Positions 8,513 to 17,161 of a DNA stretch of 64,000 nucleotides are shown one piece after another. The stretch is from HGM10766 sp900757295 (lineage in GTDB: Bacteria > Bacillota_I > Bacilli_A > RF39 > UBA660), in NCBI GenBank assembly GCA_025992315.1, contig DAJPHG010000001.1, positions 930,001 through 994,000 on the forward strand, given 5' to 3'. A program made the translations under genes and the position numbers. The notes below the pieces were generated by a model that ran no database searches, was not told the origin of the DNA, and saw nothing but the letters and a program-made list of their open reading frames with translations. Numbering within the stretch: the stretch's first letter is position 1; every line of letters starts with the position of its first letter.

Positions 8513-8618
8513 ATTTATCACTATTATAATATTATCATATAAAAAATAAATTATCACATAAATAGTAAAAGAAAAAATAAAAATTTAGGCAATAATTGAC
8601 AATAATTTTAGATGTTGA

Positions 8619-8647
8619 TTGCAGTAATTGATTAAATTAGATATAAT
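8619..8647 (+). promoter_or_regulatory. Probable ftsK promoter
   Basis: TTGCAG (8619-8624), 17 bases, TATAAT (8642-8647). The -10 is perfect and the -35 is weak. It lies 17 bases before the chosen ftsK start, so the in-frame TTG at 8628 cannot be the start. Confidence 0.5.
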
Positions 8648-8663
8648 AAATAAGGTGATAATA

Positions 8664-10871
8664 ATGGCTAAAAAAAAGAAAAAGAAAGATGAAGCAACTA
8701 AATCTTTTCAATATAGTGTGGAATTAAATGGCCTGTTGTTAATCTTAATCGGTTTAATTGGTTTTGGAACATTTGGACCAGTTGGACGCTTAATTAAAAA
8801 TTTTGCAATATTTTTAATGGGATCATGGTATGTAATTATCTTATTATCTGTTTTGATTTTAGGAATTATAATGATTATTAAAAGAAAACTGCCAAAGATG
8901 TATTCAACTAGATTAATTGGTTTATATTTTTTGATAATTGCTATTTTAATGTTTTCTCATTTAGAATATGCTATTGCTAATGAATTAAAAGGAAAAGCAA
9001 TATTATCTACAACAGTAGATAATTTTATGGGAGCAACAAATAGTTTAAATTCTAATGTAGGTGGAGGAATAATTGGAGCGTTATTTATTGTTTTATTTAC
9101 TTCTCTTCTTGATATAAGTGGAACTAAAATAGTTATAGTAATATTAATGATTTTTGGCTTGATTTTACTATTTGATATAACAATTGCTGATATATTTAAG
9201 AAAATTAAAGAAATATTTGCTAATATGAAAACTAAATCTTTAGAAAAGAAAGAAAAACGTGAAAAATATAAAGAAGAAGCAGCAGATGAAGATGAATATG
9301 ACTACGAAGAAGATAAAGAATATGAAACTGATGATAAAGTTGTAATAACTAGTGCTGAAGAATTAAAAAATAGTGCTGTAACTGCAACTGCATCTAATGA
9401 AGAAAATCAAAATTTACAGGTACAAGTTAATAATAATTATCGTCTTCCATCATTAGATCTATTAGATAATCCTAAAAAAAGTGGAAAAGTTAACTCAAAT
9501 GATTTTATTAGATCTAATAAAATGGTATTAGAAAGAGTTTTAAATGATTTTGGTATCAAAGGTACTGTAGTTGAAATTCATGTTGGACCAAGTGTAACTC
9601 AATATGAAGTTTCTGTTCCTCATGGTACTAAATTAAATAAAATTAGTAGTATAAATAAAGAAATAGCTTTAGCATTAGCTGCAAAAGATGTACGTTTACA
9701 AACACCAATCCCTGGGAAAAGTACTATTGGTGTAGAAATTCCAAATCCAGTTATTAGTGAAGTTAAAATTAAAGAGATATTAGCAAATATTCCTAAATCT
9801 CAAGCAAATGCTAAAATATTAGTGGCTTTAGGTAAAGATATTATGGGAAGACCTCAAGCTACGGATATTGCTAAAACACCTCATTTACTAGTTGCAGGTT
9901 CAACAGGTAGTGGTAAATCAGTATGTATTAATAGTTTCTTAGCTACTATATTAATGAAATATAGGCCTGATGAAGTTAAATTATTATTAGTAGATCCTAA
10001 AAAAGTTGAATTATCAAATTATAATGGTGTTCCTCATCTTTTATGTCCAGTTGTTACTGATCCTAAAAAAGCTTCTGTAGCTTTACAAAAGATTGTTAGT
10101 GAAATGGAAAAAAGATATGATTTATTCAGTGAAAAAGGTGTAAAAAATATTGGGACTTATAATGAATGGGTAGATAAAGAAAATCAAAAAAGTGAAGTTC
10201 CAATTAAAAAAATGCCATATATAGTAGTTATTATTGATGAACTTGCAGATTTAATGCTTGTTGCATCTAAAGAGGTTGAAGACTCTATTATGAGAATTAC
10301 TCAAATGGCAAGAGCAGCAGGTATTCATTTAATTGTAGCCACTCAAAGACCATCTACTGATGTAATTACTGGCGTTGTAAAGGCTAATATTCCATCTAGA
10401 ATTTCTTTCGCTGTAGCAACAGGTATAGATTCTAGAACTATTTTAGATCAAACAGGTGCTGAAAAATTATTAGGCAAAGGTGATATGTTATTCTTACCAA
10501 TGGGAGAGAATGATCCTATTCGTATTCAAGGTACTTATATTTCTGATGATGAAATTAGGAGAGTAATTGAATATGTATCTAAAGAGCAGGCTGCAGTTTA
10601 TGATAATTCTATTACTCAAATGGAAGATACTCATCTAGCTGGTGCAAATAGTGAAAAAGAAGAGTATGAAGATCCTTTATATAATGAAATAGTTGATTTT
10701 GCGATTAAAACTGGTAAAGTAAGTGCGTCTTTATTACAAAGAAGATTTAGATTAGGATATAATAGGGCAGCAAGAATAGTTGACTTACTAGAAGAAAGAG
10801 GTATTATAGGGCCGCCTAATGGTTCTAAACCTAGAGAAGTATTGGTAAAACCAGAAGAAAAGGATAGTTAA
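8664..10871 (+). CDS. ftsK: DNA translocase FtsK/SpoIIIE
   Basis: 735 residues from ATG 8664 (MAKKKKKKDEATKS), preceded by AAGGTGAT. The N-terminal 190 residues contain four to five transmembrane helices that anchor the protein at the septum. An acidic linker follows (DEDEYDYEEDKEYE). The motor domain has Walker A GSTGSGKS (about 412-419), Walker B VVIIDELADLM and ATQRPS. The C-terminal gamma winged helix, which reads KOPS/SRS-type sites, is intact (LLQRRFRLGYNRAARIVD). It pumps DNA during division or sporulation; FtsK and SpoIIIE cannot be told apart from sequence alone. Confidence 0.95.
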   Translation: MAKKKKKKDEATKSFQYSVELNGLLLILIGLIGFGTFGPVGRLIKNFAIFLMGSWYVIILLSVLILGIIMIIKRKLPKMYSTRLIGLYFLIIAILMFSHLEYAIANELKGKAILSTTVDNFMGATNSLNSNVGGGIIGALFIVLFTSLLDISGTKIVIVILMIFGLILLFDITIADIFKKIKEIFANMKTKSLEKKEKREKYKEEAADEDEYDYEEDKEYETDDKVVITSAEELKNSAVTATASNEENQNLQVQVNNNYRLPSLDLLDNPKKSGKVNSNDFIRSNKMVLERVLNDFGIKGTVVEIHVGPSVTQYEVSVPHGTKLNKISSINKEIALALAAKDVRLQTPIPGKSTIGVEIPNPVISEVKIKEILANIPKSQANAKILVALGKDIMGRPQATDIAKTPHLLVAGSTGSGKSVCINSFLATILMKYRPDEVKLLLVDPKKVELSNYNGVPHLLCPVVTDPKKASVALQKIVSEMEKRYDLFSEKGVKNIGTYNEWVDKENQKSEVPIKKMPYIVVIIDELADLMLVASKEVEDSIMRITQMARAAGIHLIVATQRPSTDVITGVVKANIPSRISFAVATGIDSRTILDQTGAEKLLGKGDMLFLPMGENDPIRIQGTYISDDEIRRVIEYVSKEQAAVYDNSITQMEDTHLAGANSEKEEYEDPLYNEIVDFAIKTGKVSASLLQRRFRLGYNRAARIVDLLEERGIIGPPNGSKPREVLVKPEEKDS

Positions 10872-10885
10872 TTCTTTCTTTTTTC

Positions 10886-10914
10886 TTGACAAAATATATT
10901 TAAATAAGTATTAT
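10886..10914 (+). promoter_or_regulatory. Promoter of the amidoligase gene
   Basis: TTGACA (10886-10891), 17 bases, TATTAT (10909-10914): a near-consensus sigma-A promoter. An AAGAAGGGG ribosome site follows before ATG 10938. Confidence 0.75.
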
Positions 10915-10937
10915 AAGCGTTAAAAAGAAGGGGCTTT

Positions 10938-11933
10938 ATGAAAGAAAATTTATATAAACATATTAATCCATCTGATAATATTTTAATTAGTGAGTTATCT
11001 TTAAAAGAAAGAAAAGATTTAATTAATTTGATTGATAATACTCCAATAAACTACAAAGAAAAATTAAATGTACCAAGCAATATTACTTTTGGTTTAGAAA
11101 TAGAATTTGAACAAGCTGGTTTTATTAAAACATTTAATGAATTAAAACAGTATTGTAATATAGCTTTTTATGATGAAATGAGTCCTAAAGAATACAATAA
11201 CTGGACTATAGAGTTTGAACAAGATTGCAGTCGAAGAATTGAAAATATTCTTTACGGCGGAGAAATTAATTCTCCAATTGTTAATAACAATATTGATTTT
11301 TTCAAAGAATTGAAAAATGTTTGTAATGTATTAAAAAATAATAATGCTCAGTTTAATAGTAAAGCTGGTTTACACATTCATATTAGTAAAGATATAATGA
11401 AGCACAAAATTAAAGATTATTTAAAATTATTAAAGACTTGGATAATTTTTGAAGATGAGTTTTTAAAACTTTATAATGGAGATAAACATATACGACGAAA
11501 AAGTGCTGAAACTTATGCAATGAAATTAGAAAGAACGTTGTATTCTAAGATTTTTGAAGAATATAAAAATTATAAATTAGTAAGTCAAATTGAAAAAAAA
11601 CTTCAATTTCCAAGATTTTATGATATAGCTTTTTACACTCCTAGAGTTTGCAATAAAACTTTTGAGTTACGTGCGTGCAATGGAACTGATAATGAGATAA
11701 TAATTCAACAATATATAAATTATTTTTTTCATTTGTTTAAATTAGTAAGTAATAGTGAATCTAATGATTTTATCGATAATTTATTTGTTTTATATGAAAA
11801 TGATAAATTAGAAGTAACTCAAGATACTATGTTTAAGCTTTTTGATTATATGTTTGACAATATTGAAGATAAGGCTAGTACTTTAAGACTTTATTATAAA
11901 AATACTGAGTATAGTAGGTTAACTAATATTTAG
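10938..11933 (+). CDS. Putative amidoligase (Amidoligase_2, COOH-NH2 ligase fold)
   Basis: 331 residues. Recognisable features of the amidoligase superfamily are FGLEIEFE (residues 51-58, the metal/ATP glutamates), YGGEINSP (GGE at 107-109), a histidine pair in GLHIHIS (146 and 148) and a late FELRACNGT. Family members are predicted to form amide bonds with ATP and usually sit beside peptidase or GAT-II genes, acting in cell-wall or peptide modification. Here no such partner is adjacent: ftsK lies upstream and rimM-trmD downstream, each with its own promoter. Substrate unknown. Family call is fairly sure, function inferred. Confidence 0.75.
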   Translation: MKENLYKHINPSDNILISELSLKERKDLINLIDNTPINYKEKLNVPSNITFGLEIEFEQAGFIKTFNELKQYCNIAFYDEMSPKEYNNWTIEFEQDCSRRIENILYGGEINSPIVNNNIDFFKELKNVCNVLKNNNAQFNSKAGLHIHISKDIMKHKIKDYLKLLKTWIIFEDEFLKLYNGDKHIRRKSAETYAMKLERTLYSKIFEEYKNYKLVSQIEKKLQFPRFYDIAFYTPRVCNKTFELRACNGTDNEIIIQQYINYFFHLFKLVSNSESNDFIDNLFVLYENDKLEVTQDTMFKLFDYMFDNIEDKASTLRLYYKNTEYSRLTNI

Positions 11934-11937
11934 TTAG

Positions 11938-11966
11938 TTGTTTTACTATTTCATTTGCTGTATAAT
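11938..11966 (+). promoter_or_regulatory. Promoter of rimM-trmD
   Basis: TTGTTT (11938-11943), 17 bases, TATAAT (11961-11966), then GGTG ahead of ATG 11984. Confidence 0.65.
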
Positions 11967-11983
11967 TTTAATATGGTGATTTT

Positions 11984-12472
11984 ATGCAGGAATATGTTTT
12001 TGTTGGCAAAATAGTAGGCACTCATGGTATTAAAGGAGAAATTAAATTAATAAGTGATTATTCTATAAAAAACAAAATATTAATTAGTAATCAAAAATTA
12101 TATATTGGAAAAGAAAAAAAAGAGGTTGTTTTAGTATCATGTCGTAAACATAAAAATTATGATTTGATATTATTTAGAGAATATAATAATATTAATGAAG
12201 TTTTATCGTTTAAAAATAAAGGGTTATATATCAAAAAAGAGGACTTGCCTCACGATGAAATTATCTTAGAAGAATTAGTTTCTTATAGTATATCTTTAAA
12301 TGGAAATGAAAAAGGCAAAGTTATAGAAGTTATTAAAAATAAATCTAATATTTTATTAAAAGTTGAAGATGAAAAAAGTTATTATATTCCAATGTGTGAT
12401 GAATATATTACCAAAATTGATAGCAAGAATAAAAAGATTGAAGTAAAAAATATAGAAGGCTTGATGATATGA
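11984..12472 (+). CDS. rimM: Ribosome maturation factor RimM
   Basis: 162 residues. Assists maturation of the 30S head, binding ribosomal protein S19. The N-terminal RimM barrel begins VFVGKIVGTHGIKGEIKL; a linker leads to the C-terminal PRC barrel (KGKVIEVIKNKSNILLKV, IPMCDEYITKID). The stop overlaps the trmD start (ATGATATGA region), the classic coupled rimM-trmD pair. Confidence 0.93.
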   Translation: MQEYVFVGKIVGTHGIKGEIKLISDYSIKNKILISNQKLYIGKEKKEVVLVSCRKHKNYDLILFREYNNINEVLSFKNKGLYIKKEDLPHDEIILEELVSYSISLNGNEKGKVIEVIKNKSNILLKVEDEKSYYIPMCDEYITKIDSKNKKIEVKNIEGLMI

Positions 12473-13140
12473 AAATAGATATATTAACTCTTTTTCCTGA
12501 TATGTTTAATGGCTTTTTAAATGAATCTATTATTAAAAGAGCTATTGACAAGAAAAAGGTAGCAATAAATGTTATTAATTTTAGAGAATATTCTAAGGTT
12601 AATAACCAACAAGTAGATGATACTCCTTATGGTGGAGGAGCAGGTATGGTTTTAATGTGCCAGCCTATAGTAGATGCTATTGAAGCTATTAAAACTGAAA
12701 ATAGTTTAGTTATAATGTTAACTCCTCAAGGAAAAACTTATAATCAGAGTACAGCTAAGAAATTATGCCAAAATTATAATCATTTAATATTATTATGTGG
12801 CCATTATGAGGGTTTTGATGAAAGGATTAATAATTTTGTTGATATGAGTATAAGCGTGGGAGATTATGTCTTGACGGGAGGAGAAATTCCCGCTATGATT
12901 ATAACAGATAGTGTTGTAAGATTAATTGATGATGTTATTAATAAAGATTCATATGAAAATGACTCTTTTTCTAATAACTTGTTAGATTATCCAACTTATA
13001 CAAAGCCACAAGACTTTAGAGGATTTAAAGTGCCAGATATCTTGCTAAGTGGCAATCATGCTAAAATTGACGAATGGCGTTTAATGATGCAAAAAGAAAA
13101 AACAAAGAAATGCAGGCCTGATTTATTGGACAAAAAGTAG
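12469..13140 (+). CDS. trmD: tRNA (guanine37-N1)-methyltransferase TrmD
   Basis: 223 residues, SPOUT trefoil-knot methyltransferase that makes m1G37 and prevents frameshifting. Visible motifs: ILTLFPDMF at the start, DDTPYGGGAGMV, LTPQGK, LCGHYEGFDERI, ISVGDYVLTGGE in the SAM-binding knot, and a C-terminal helical domain with WRLMMQKEKT. Slightly short of the 240-250 usual in the family but complete in its motifs. Overlaps rimM by four bases. Confidence 0.96.
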   Translation: MKIDILTLFPDMFNGFLNESIIKRAIDKKKVAINVINFREYSKVNNQQVDDTPYGGGAGMVLMCQPIVDAIEAIKTENSLVIMLTPQGKTYNQSTAKKLCQNYNHLILLCGHYEGFDERINNFVDMSISVGDYVLTGGEIPAMIITDSVVRLIDDVINKDSYENDSFSNNLLDYPTYTKPQDFRGFKVPDILLSGNHAKIDEWRLMMQKEKTKKCRPDLLDKK

Positions 13141-13148
13141 GTAATAAT

Positions 13149-13592
13149 ATGAGCTATTTAATAAAAAAAGATAATAAAACGAATACTATAACTTATATGA
13201 ATTATAATCTTGATGGATACAAATTCACTCCTAAATCTAAAGAAAATACTTCAATTACTATTAATGAAATTGTTGTAATAAATCCTAAAATGATTGATAG
13301 TATTTTGACCATTAAATTTAATAGCATGTTTAAAAAGCTAATAGCATTTATTTCAGATAATTCAGATAATAGTAGTAACGGTATGTATGCTTTAACGGAG
13401 ATAGAGCGTTTAAAAAGTATTTTATTTCATAAATATCAAAAATATATCTCTGCTGAGAAGCAAAGAATCTTTTACAGTAAATTAAATATGTTAGAGCAAA
13501 AAATAAAAAGAGATTTAATGATGCAAATGAATTTTTCTTATAATAATGTCCATGAATATGAAGAAGAACAAACACAAGGAAGAGGAAGATAA
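13149..13592 (+). CDS. Hypothetical protein after trmD
   Basis: 147 residues; I do not recognise a family. It starts eight bases after trmD (ribosome site GTAATA is weak), so it is probably translated from the same transcript. The N-terminal half looks beta-rich (LIKKDNKTNTITYMN). The C-terminal half is helical and charged (about 90-130) and ends in an acidic tail, EYEEEQTQGRGR. No signal peptide or membrane helix. Codon use resembles its neighbours. The place after trmD suggests a housekeeping-linked but lineage-specific gene. Confidence 0.7.
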   Translation: MSYLIKKDNKTNTITYMNYNLDGYKFTPKSKENTSITINEIVVINPKMIDSILTIKFNSMFKKLIAFISDNSDNSSNGMYALTEIERLKSILFHKYQKYISAEKQRIFYSKLNMLEQKIKRDLMMQMNFSYNNVHEYEEEQTQGRGR

Positions 13593-13613
13593 AAAGTTTT
13601 CCTTTTTTTTAAA

Positions 13614-13646
13614 GGAAAAGTATGAGATATGTTTAATATATATAAT
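13614..13646 (+). promoter_or_regulatory. comEA promoter with GGAAAA element
   Basis: TATAAT at 13641-13646 lies 20 bases after GGAAAAG at 13614-13620, and no TTGACA-like -35 is present. The segment around the -10 (TTAATATATATAATGAAGG) recurs exactly upstream of the M23 peptidase gene at 24031, with the same GGAAAA spacing, suggesting a shared promoter type or activator site. Confidence 0.5.
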
Positions 13647-13672
13647 GAAGGATGATTTAGAAAGGAGAATAT

Positions 13673-14347
13673 TTGAAAAATAAAAAAATCATTATTATTA
13701 GTTTTATAGCATTTTGTTTACTATGTTGTATAACTACTCATGTATTTGCTAAAGATAAAGAAAATACTAAAAAAGAGGAGCAGATTGTAAAAAAAGAAAC
13801 TAAGAAAAAAACTGTAGCTAAAATAAAATTTGATATTAAAGGAGCAGTTAAAAATCCTGGGGTATATGAATTAGAAAAAGGTAAAATGATTATAGATGCC
13901 ATAAATATCGCTGGTGGATTAATTAACAACGGAACTACTGATAATATAAATTTAAGCAAAAAAATAGAAAACGAAATGGCAATTATTATATATACAAAGC
14001 AAGAAATTAATGCCAAAGAAAAACAAATTTCTAAAGAATGTAAATGCAATGATGTAGACATTTCTTCATGTACTAAAAATAAGCAATCAATAGTTAAATC
14101 GAATGAAAAAGCTAAGAATAATACTACTGCTCCATCTTCTGATGAAAATAGCAACTCACTTGTTTCTATTAACACAGCAACTAAAGAAGAATTGATGACA
14201 TTAACTGGTATTGGTGAAGCAAAAGCTTTAAACATAATTGATTATCGCAATACAAATGGTGAATTTAAAGATATAAATGAATTAAAAAATATTACTGGTA
14301 TAGGTGAGTCAATTTTTGAAAAAATTAAAGATAATATTAAACTCTAG
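13673..14347 (+). CDS. comEA: Competence protein ComEA (DNA receptor)
   Basis: 224 residues, TTG start after AAAGGAGA. An N-terminal signal anchor (residues 3-22) holds the protein at the outer face of the membrane. A lysine/glutamate spacer leads to an SLBB domain (about 43-105, FDIKGAVKNPGVYEL ... AGGL). A second linker precedes the helix-hairpin-helix DNA-binding domain (about 165-224, VSINTATKEELMTLTGIG and LKNITGIG). The protein receives transforming DNA and hands it to ComEC, whose gene overlaps it by 44 bases. Confidence 0.93.
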   Translation: MKNKKIIIISFIAFCLLCCITTHVFAKDKENTKKEEQIVKKETKKKTVAKIKFDIKGAVKNPGVYELEKGKMIIDAINIAGGLINNGTTDNINLSKKIENEMAIIIYTKQEINAKEKQISKECKCNDVDISSCTKNKQSIVKSNEKAKNNTTAPSSDENSNSLVSINTATKEELMTLTGIGEAKALNIIDYRNTNGEFKDINELKNITGIGESIFEKIKDNIKL

Positions 14348-16412
14348 ATATTTAATTATTTCTTTAATTTTTATCTATTTTATTTGTTTAGTTTGTAATT
14401 TAAGTTTTAATAATAAAACTACATATCAAGAAAAGTATTATAATATAAGTGGAGTTTTATTAGACTATAAAATTGATAATGATAAATTAACTATTATTTT
14501 AAAAGAAAAAGAAAAAATTAAAGGAACTTATTATTTAAAACCGTCAAAAGAAACTGATATTTTAAAAAGACAATTAGAATATGGATGTTCTATGAATATA
14601 AAGGGAATAATAAAAATACCTTCTAATAATACAATTCCCAATACTTTTAATTATAAAAAATATTTAAAATATAATCACATAAATTATATAATTCAAATTG
14701 ATAGTTTAAAAGTACTAAAAAAGAATAGCAGTGTTTTTTATAAAATAAAAAATTTTGTAGTTAGAAGAATTAATAAACTTAATTATTCAAAAGAATATGT
14801 ATATGCATTTTTAATTGGAAAAAAAGATTATCTAGATAATGAAGTTTATAAAAATTATCAAAATCTTGGAATTACACATCTGTTTGCTATATCAGGCATG
14901 CATATTACATTATTATGCATGCTATTAAAGAATATATTAAAAAAGCTAAAAATAAACTATTTATTTAGGGAGCTATTAATAATAATCATTTTAATTTTTT
15001 ACTCATTTTTAGCTAATTTTTCGGCAAGCATTTTTAGAGCTTTAGCTTTCTATGTTTTATTAACTGTAAATAAAAACTTTTATCTAAGTTTAACTACAAT
15101 TAAAATATATATTTATAGTATTTTAGCAATTCTTTTAATTGATAATTATTTATTATTTAATATTGGTTTTCAATACTCTTCATTAGCTACTTTGGGATTA
15201 ATAATATCGAGCAATATTGTGAAAAATAAAAGATATTTTTCTAAAGTTCTTTTAACTAGTGTCATTGCTACTTTATTTACAATACCAATTACATTAAATA
15301 ATTTTTATGAGTTTAATTTATTAAGCTGTATTAATAATCTATTTTTTGTACCATTTGTTTCATTTATCATTTTTCCTTTAACAATAATTTCTTTTATATG
15401 TTTAAAATTTTCTAATATATTAATGATATTCATTAAAATTATGGAATATTTTAGTTGGAAATTAAATTATTTTAATATTCTTATTCAAGTTCCAAAATTT
15501 TGTTACGGATGGATTTTTATATATTATTTGATTTTAATTAGATCAGTATATTTTAACAAATTTAAAAACATTATTTATTGTTTATTAATTCTTTTATTTA
15601 TTAAATTTTCTTATTTATTAGATTCTAATGATCATATTTATTATCTAGATGTTGGGCAGGGAGACTCTATCGTTTATAAATTTAAACGTTCTAATTATGC
15701 TGTAATGATTGATACTGGAGGTAAAGTAAACTTTCAAAATAAATTATTAAAAAGTAAAAATAATCAAAATTATTTAACGCATAATATAATTACTTTTTTT
15801 AAAAGTATTGGAGTAACAAAGATTAAGATGTTGATTCTAACTCATGGAGACTATGACCATATGGGTGAAGCTGCAAATTTAGTTAATAGTTTTAAAGTTG
15901 ATAATGTTATTTTTAATTGTGGAAGTTTTAATTTTTTAGAAAATAATTTAATTAAAACTTTAGATACTAATAAAATTAAACATTCTAGTTGTATAAATAA
16001 ATTAAATATAAAAAATCATATTTTCTATTTTTTAAATACTAAAGAATTTTATAATGAAAATGATGATTCAAGTGTTATATATTTAAATTATAATAATTAT
16101 AAATTTCTTTTTATGGGAGATGCTTCAATAAAAAAAGAAAATGAAATTATAAAAAATTATAATTTAAAAGATATAGTTTTTCTTAAAGTAGGACATCACG
16201 GTTCTAATACATCTTCAAGCAAAAATTTTATAAGTAATATTAATCCTAAATATAGTATAATAAGTGTTGGCAAGAATAATAGGTATGGTCATCCTAAAAA
16301 AGAAGTATTAGATATATTAAAGAAAAGTAAAATATATAGAACTGATTTAGATGGTAGTATTGAAATTAAATTGAAAAATGATAAGTATAAAATAATAACG
16401 TATAAACCTTAA
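14304..16412 (+). CDS. comEC: Competence DNA channel ComEC
   Basis: 702 residues from GTG 14304, which lies inside comEA; a TTG at 14316 is an alternative. An N-terminal membrane helix and a soluble DUF4131-like OB region are followed by the multi-helix competence domain (about 190-440, starting HLFAISGMHITLL). The C-terminal third is a metallo-beta-lactamase-type domain (YYLDVGQGDSI, LTHGDYDHMGEA, VGHHGSNTSSS) thought to degrade one DNA strand. All metal-binding motifs are present. Together with comEA this indicates a capacity for DNA uptake, though no other competence genes lie in the window. Confidence 0.93.
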   Translation: MSQFLKKLKIILNSRYLIISLIFIYFICLVCNLSFNNKTTYQEKYYNISGVLLDYKIDNDKLTIILKEKEKIKGTYYLKPSKETDILKRQLEYGCSMNIKGIIKIPSNNTIPNTFNYKKYLKYNHINYIIQIDSLKVLKKNSSVFYKIKNFVVRRINKLNYSKEYVYAFLIGKKDYLDNEVYKNYQNLGITHLFAISGMHITLLCMLLKNILKKLKINYLFRELLIIIILIFYSFLANFSASIFRALAFYVLLTVNKNFYLSLTTIKIYIYSILAILLIDNYLLFNIGFQYSSLATLGLIISSNIVKNKRYFSKVLLTSVIATLFTIPITLNNFYEFNLLSCINNLFFVPFVSFIIFPLTIISFICLKFSNILMIFIKIMEYFSWKLNYFNILIQVPKFCYGWIFIYYLILIRSVYFNKFKNIIYCLLILLFIKFSYLLDSNDHIYYLDVGQGDSIVYKFKRSNYAVMIDTGGKVNFQNKLLKSKNNQNYLTHNIITFFKSIGVTKIKMLILTHGDYDHMGEAANLVNSFKVDNVIFNCGSFNFLENNLIKTLDTNKIKHSSCINKLNIKNHIFYFLNTKEFYNENDDSSVIYLNYNNYKFLFMGDASIKKENEIIKNYNLKDIVFLKVGHHGSNTSSSKNFISNINPKYSIISVGKNNRYGHPKKEVLDILKKSKIYRTDLDGSIEIKLKNDKYKIITYKP

Positions 16413-16445
16413 TAAGGGTATAATATGAATATTGGTGGTGAAAAA

Positions 16446-16973
16446 ATGAAAGTTATATTTTTAGATTTTGATGGTGTAATTAATAATTGGAATCATTTTA
16501 ATGGTGTAGATTTTGAAAATGCACAAATTTTAAAAACTATAATTAATTTAACAAACGCTAAAGTAGTTGCTACTACTTCTAATAAATATAGTTTGCAAGG
16601 AGGCGGTAGTATAGATTATTATTCATCAATTTATTATAATAATTATGTTAAATATTTAAATGAATTAGGAATTGAAATATATGATATTACGCCTTTTGTT
16701 AACAAAGATAGAACATTAGAAATAAAAAAATATTTAATAGAACATGATATAAAACAATATGTAATAATAGATGATGAAGTAATAGGCGAAGAACTTCAAG
16801 ATCATCAAGTCTTTTTAGATTTATATAAAGGCTTACAAAAAGAACATGTTTTACCAACGCTTAAAATACTTAATGGTCAGCTAGGATTTTATCCGCCAGA
16901 TTATAATAGAGAAGAAACAGCCGAAGAGCTAGTATATAGAATTAATAAGTATTATAATCAATTTAAAAAATAA
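16446..16973 (+). CDS. HAD-like hydrolase domain protein (Swiss Army Knife RNA-repair type HAD)
   Basis: 175 residues from ATG 16446, preceded by GGTGGTG. The in-frame ATG at 16425 directly abuts a TATAAT and is unlikely. Motif I is FLDFDGVIN (residues 4-12), motif II is probably ATTSN (about 43-47), and motif IV is VIIDDE (about 107-112). This resembles the HAD domain of PF18143, seen in RNA-repair proteins and alone in many Firmicutes. Substrate unknown. It sits between comEC and holA. Confidence 0.7.
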   Translation: MKVIFLDFDGVINNWNHFNGVDFENAQILKTIINLTNAKVVATTSNKYSLQGGGSIDYYSSIYYNNYVKYLNELGIEIYDITPFVNKDRTLEIKKYLIEHDIKQYVIIDDEVIGEELQDHQVFLDLYKGLQKEHVLPTLKILNGQLGFYPPDYNREETAEELVYRINKYYNQFKK

Positions 16974-17077
16974 AGTTATGTCTACTTATATGTATAAAAT
17001 TTAGATAATCGTTTAAAAAGCAATAAATAATTTTAAAATAGTGTTATTATATAAAATTATTACATATATTATAATGT

Positions 17078-17091
17078 ACGTTATATAACGT
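17078..17091. repeat. Perfect 14-bp palindrome in the comEC/HAD-holA gap
   Basis: ACGTTATATAACGT reads the same on both strands. It lies downstream of a TATAAT-like run and 12 bases before a terminator hairpin. A dimeric repressor site is possible, but no function is shown. Confidence 0.4.
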
Positions 17092-17103
17092 TTATATATA
17101 TGT

Positions 17104-17129
17104 AAAGGGACAAATTCTTGTCCTTTTTT
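17104..17129 (+). terminator. Terminator upstream of holA
   Basis: GGACAA pairs with TTGTCC around ATTC, extended by A/T pairs, with six T after it. It ends the comEA-comEC-HAD transcript or attenuates into holA. The remaining 16974-17100 stretch shows only A/T-rich sequence and the palindrome. Confidence 0.8.
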
Positions 17130-17161
17130 CAATTGTAGATTATAATTATATTGGTGATTAT

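Noticed and set aside
13738..14235. 165-codon minus-strand frame
   Set aside because: It lies entirely antisense to comEA, whose domains and ribosome site are clear; no start signal of its own.
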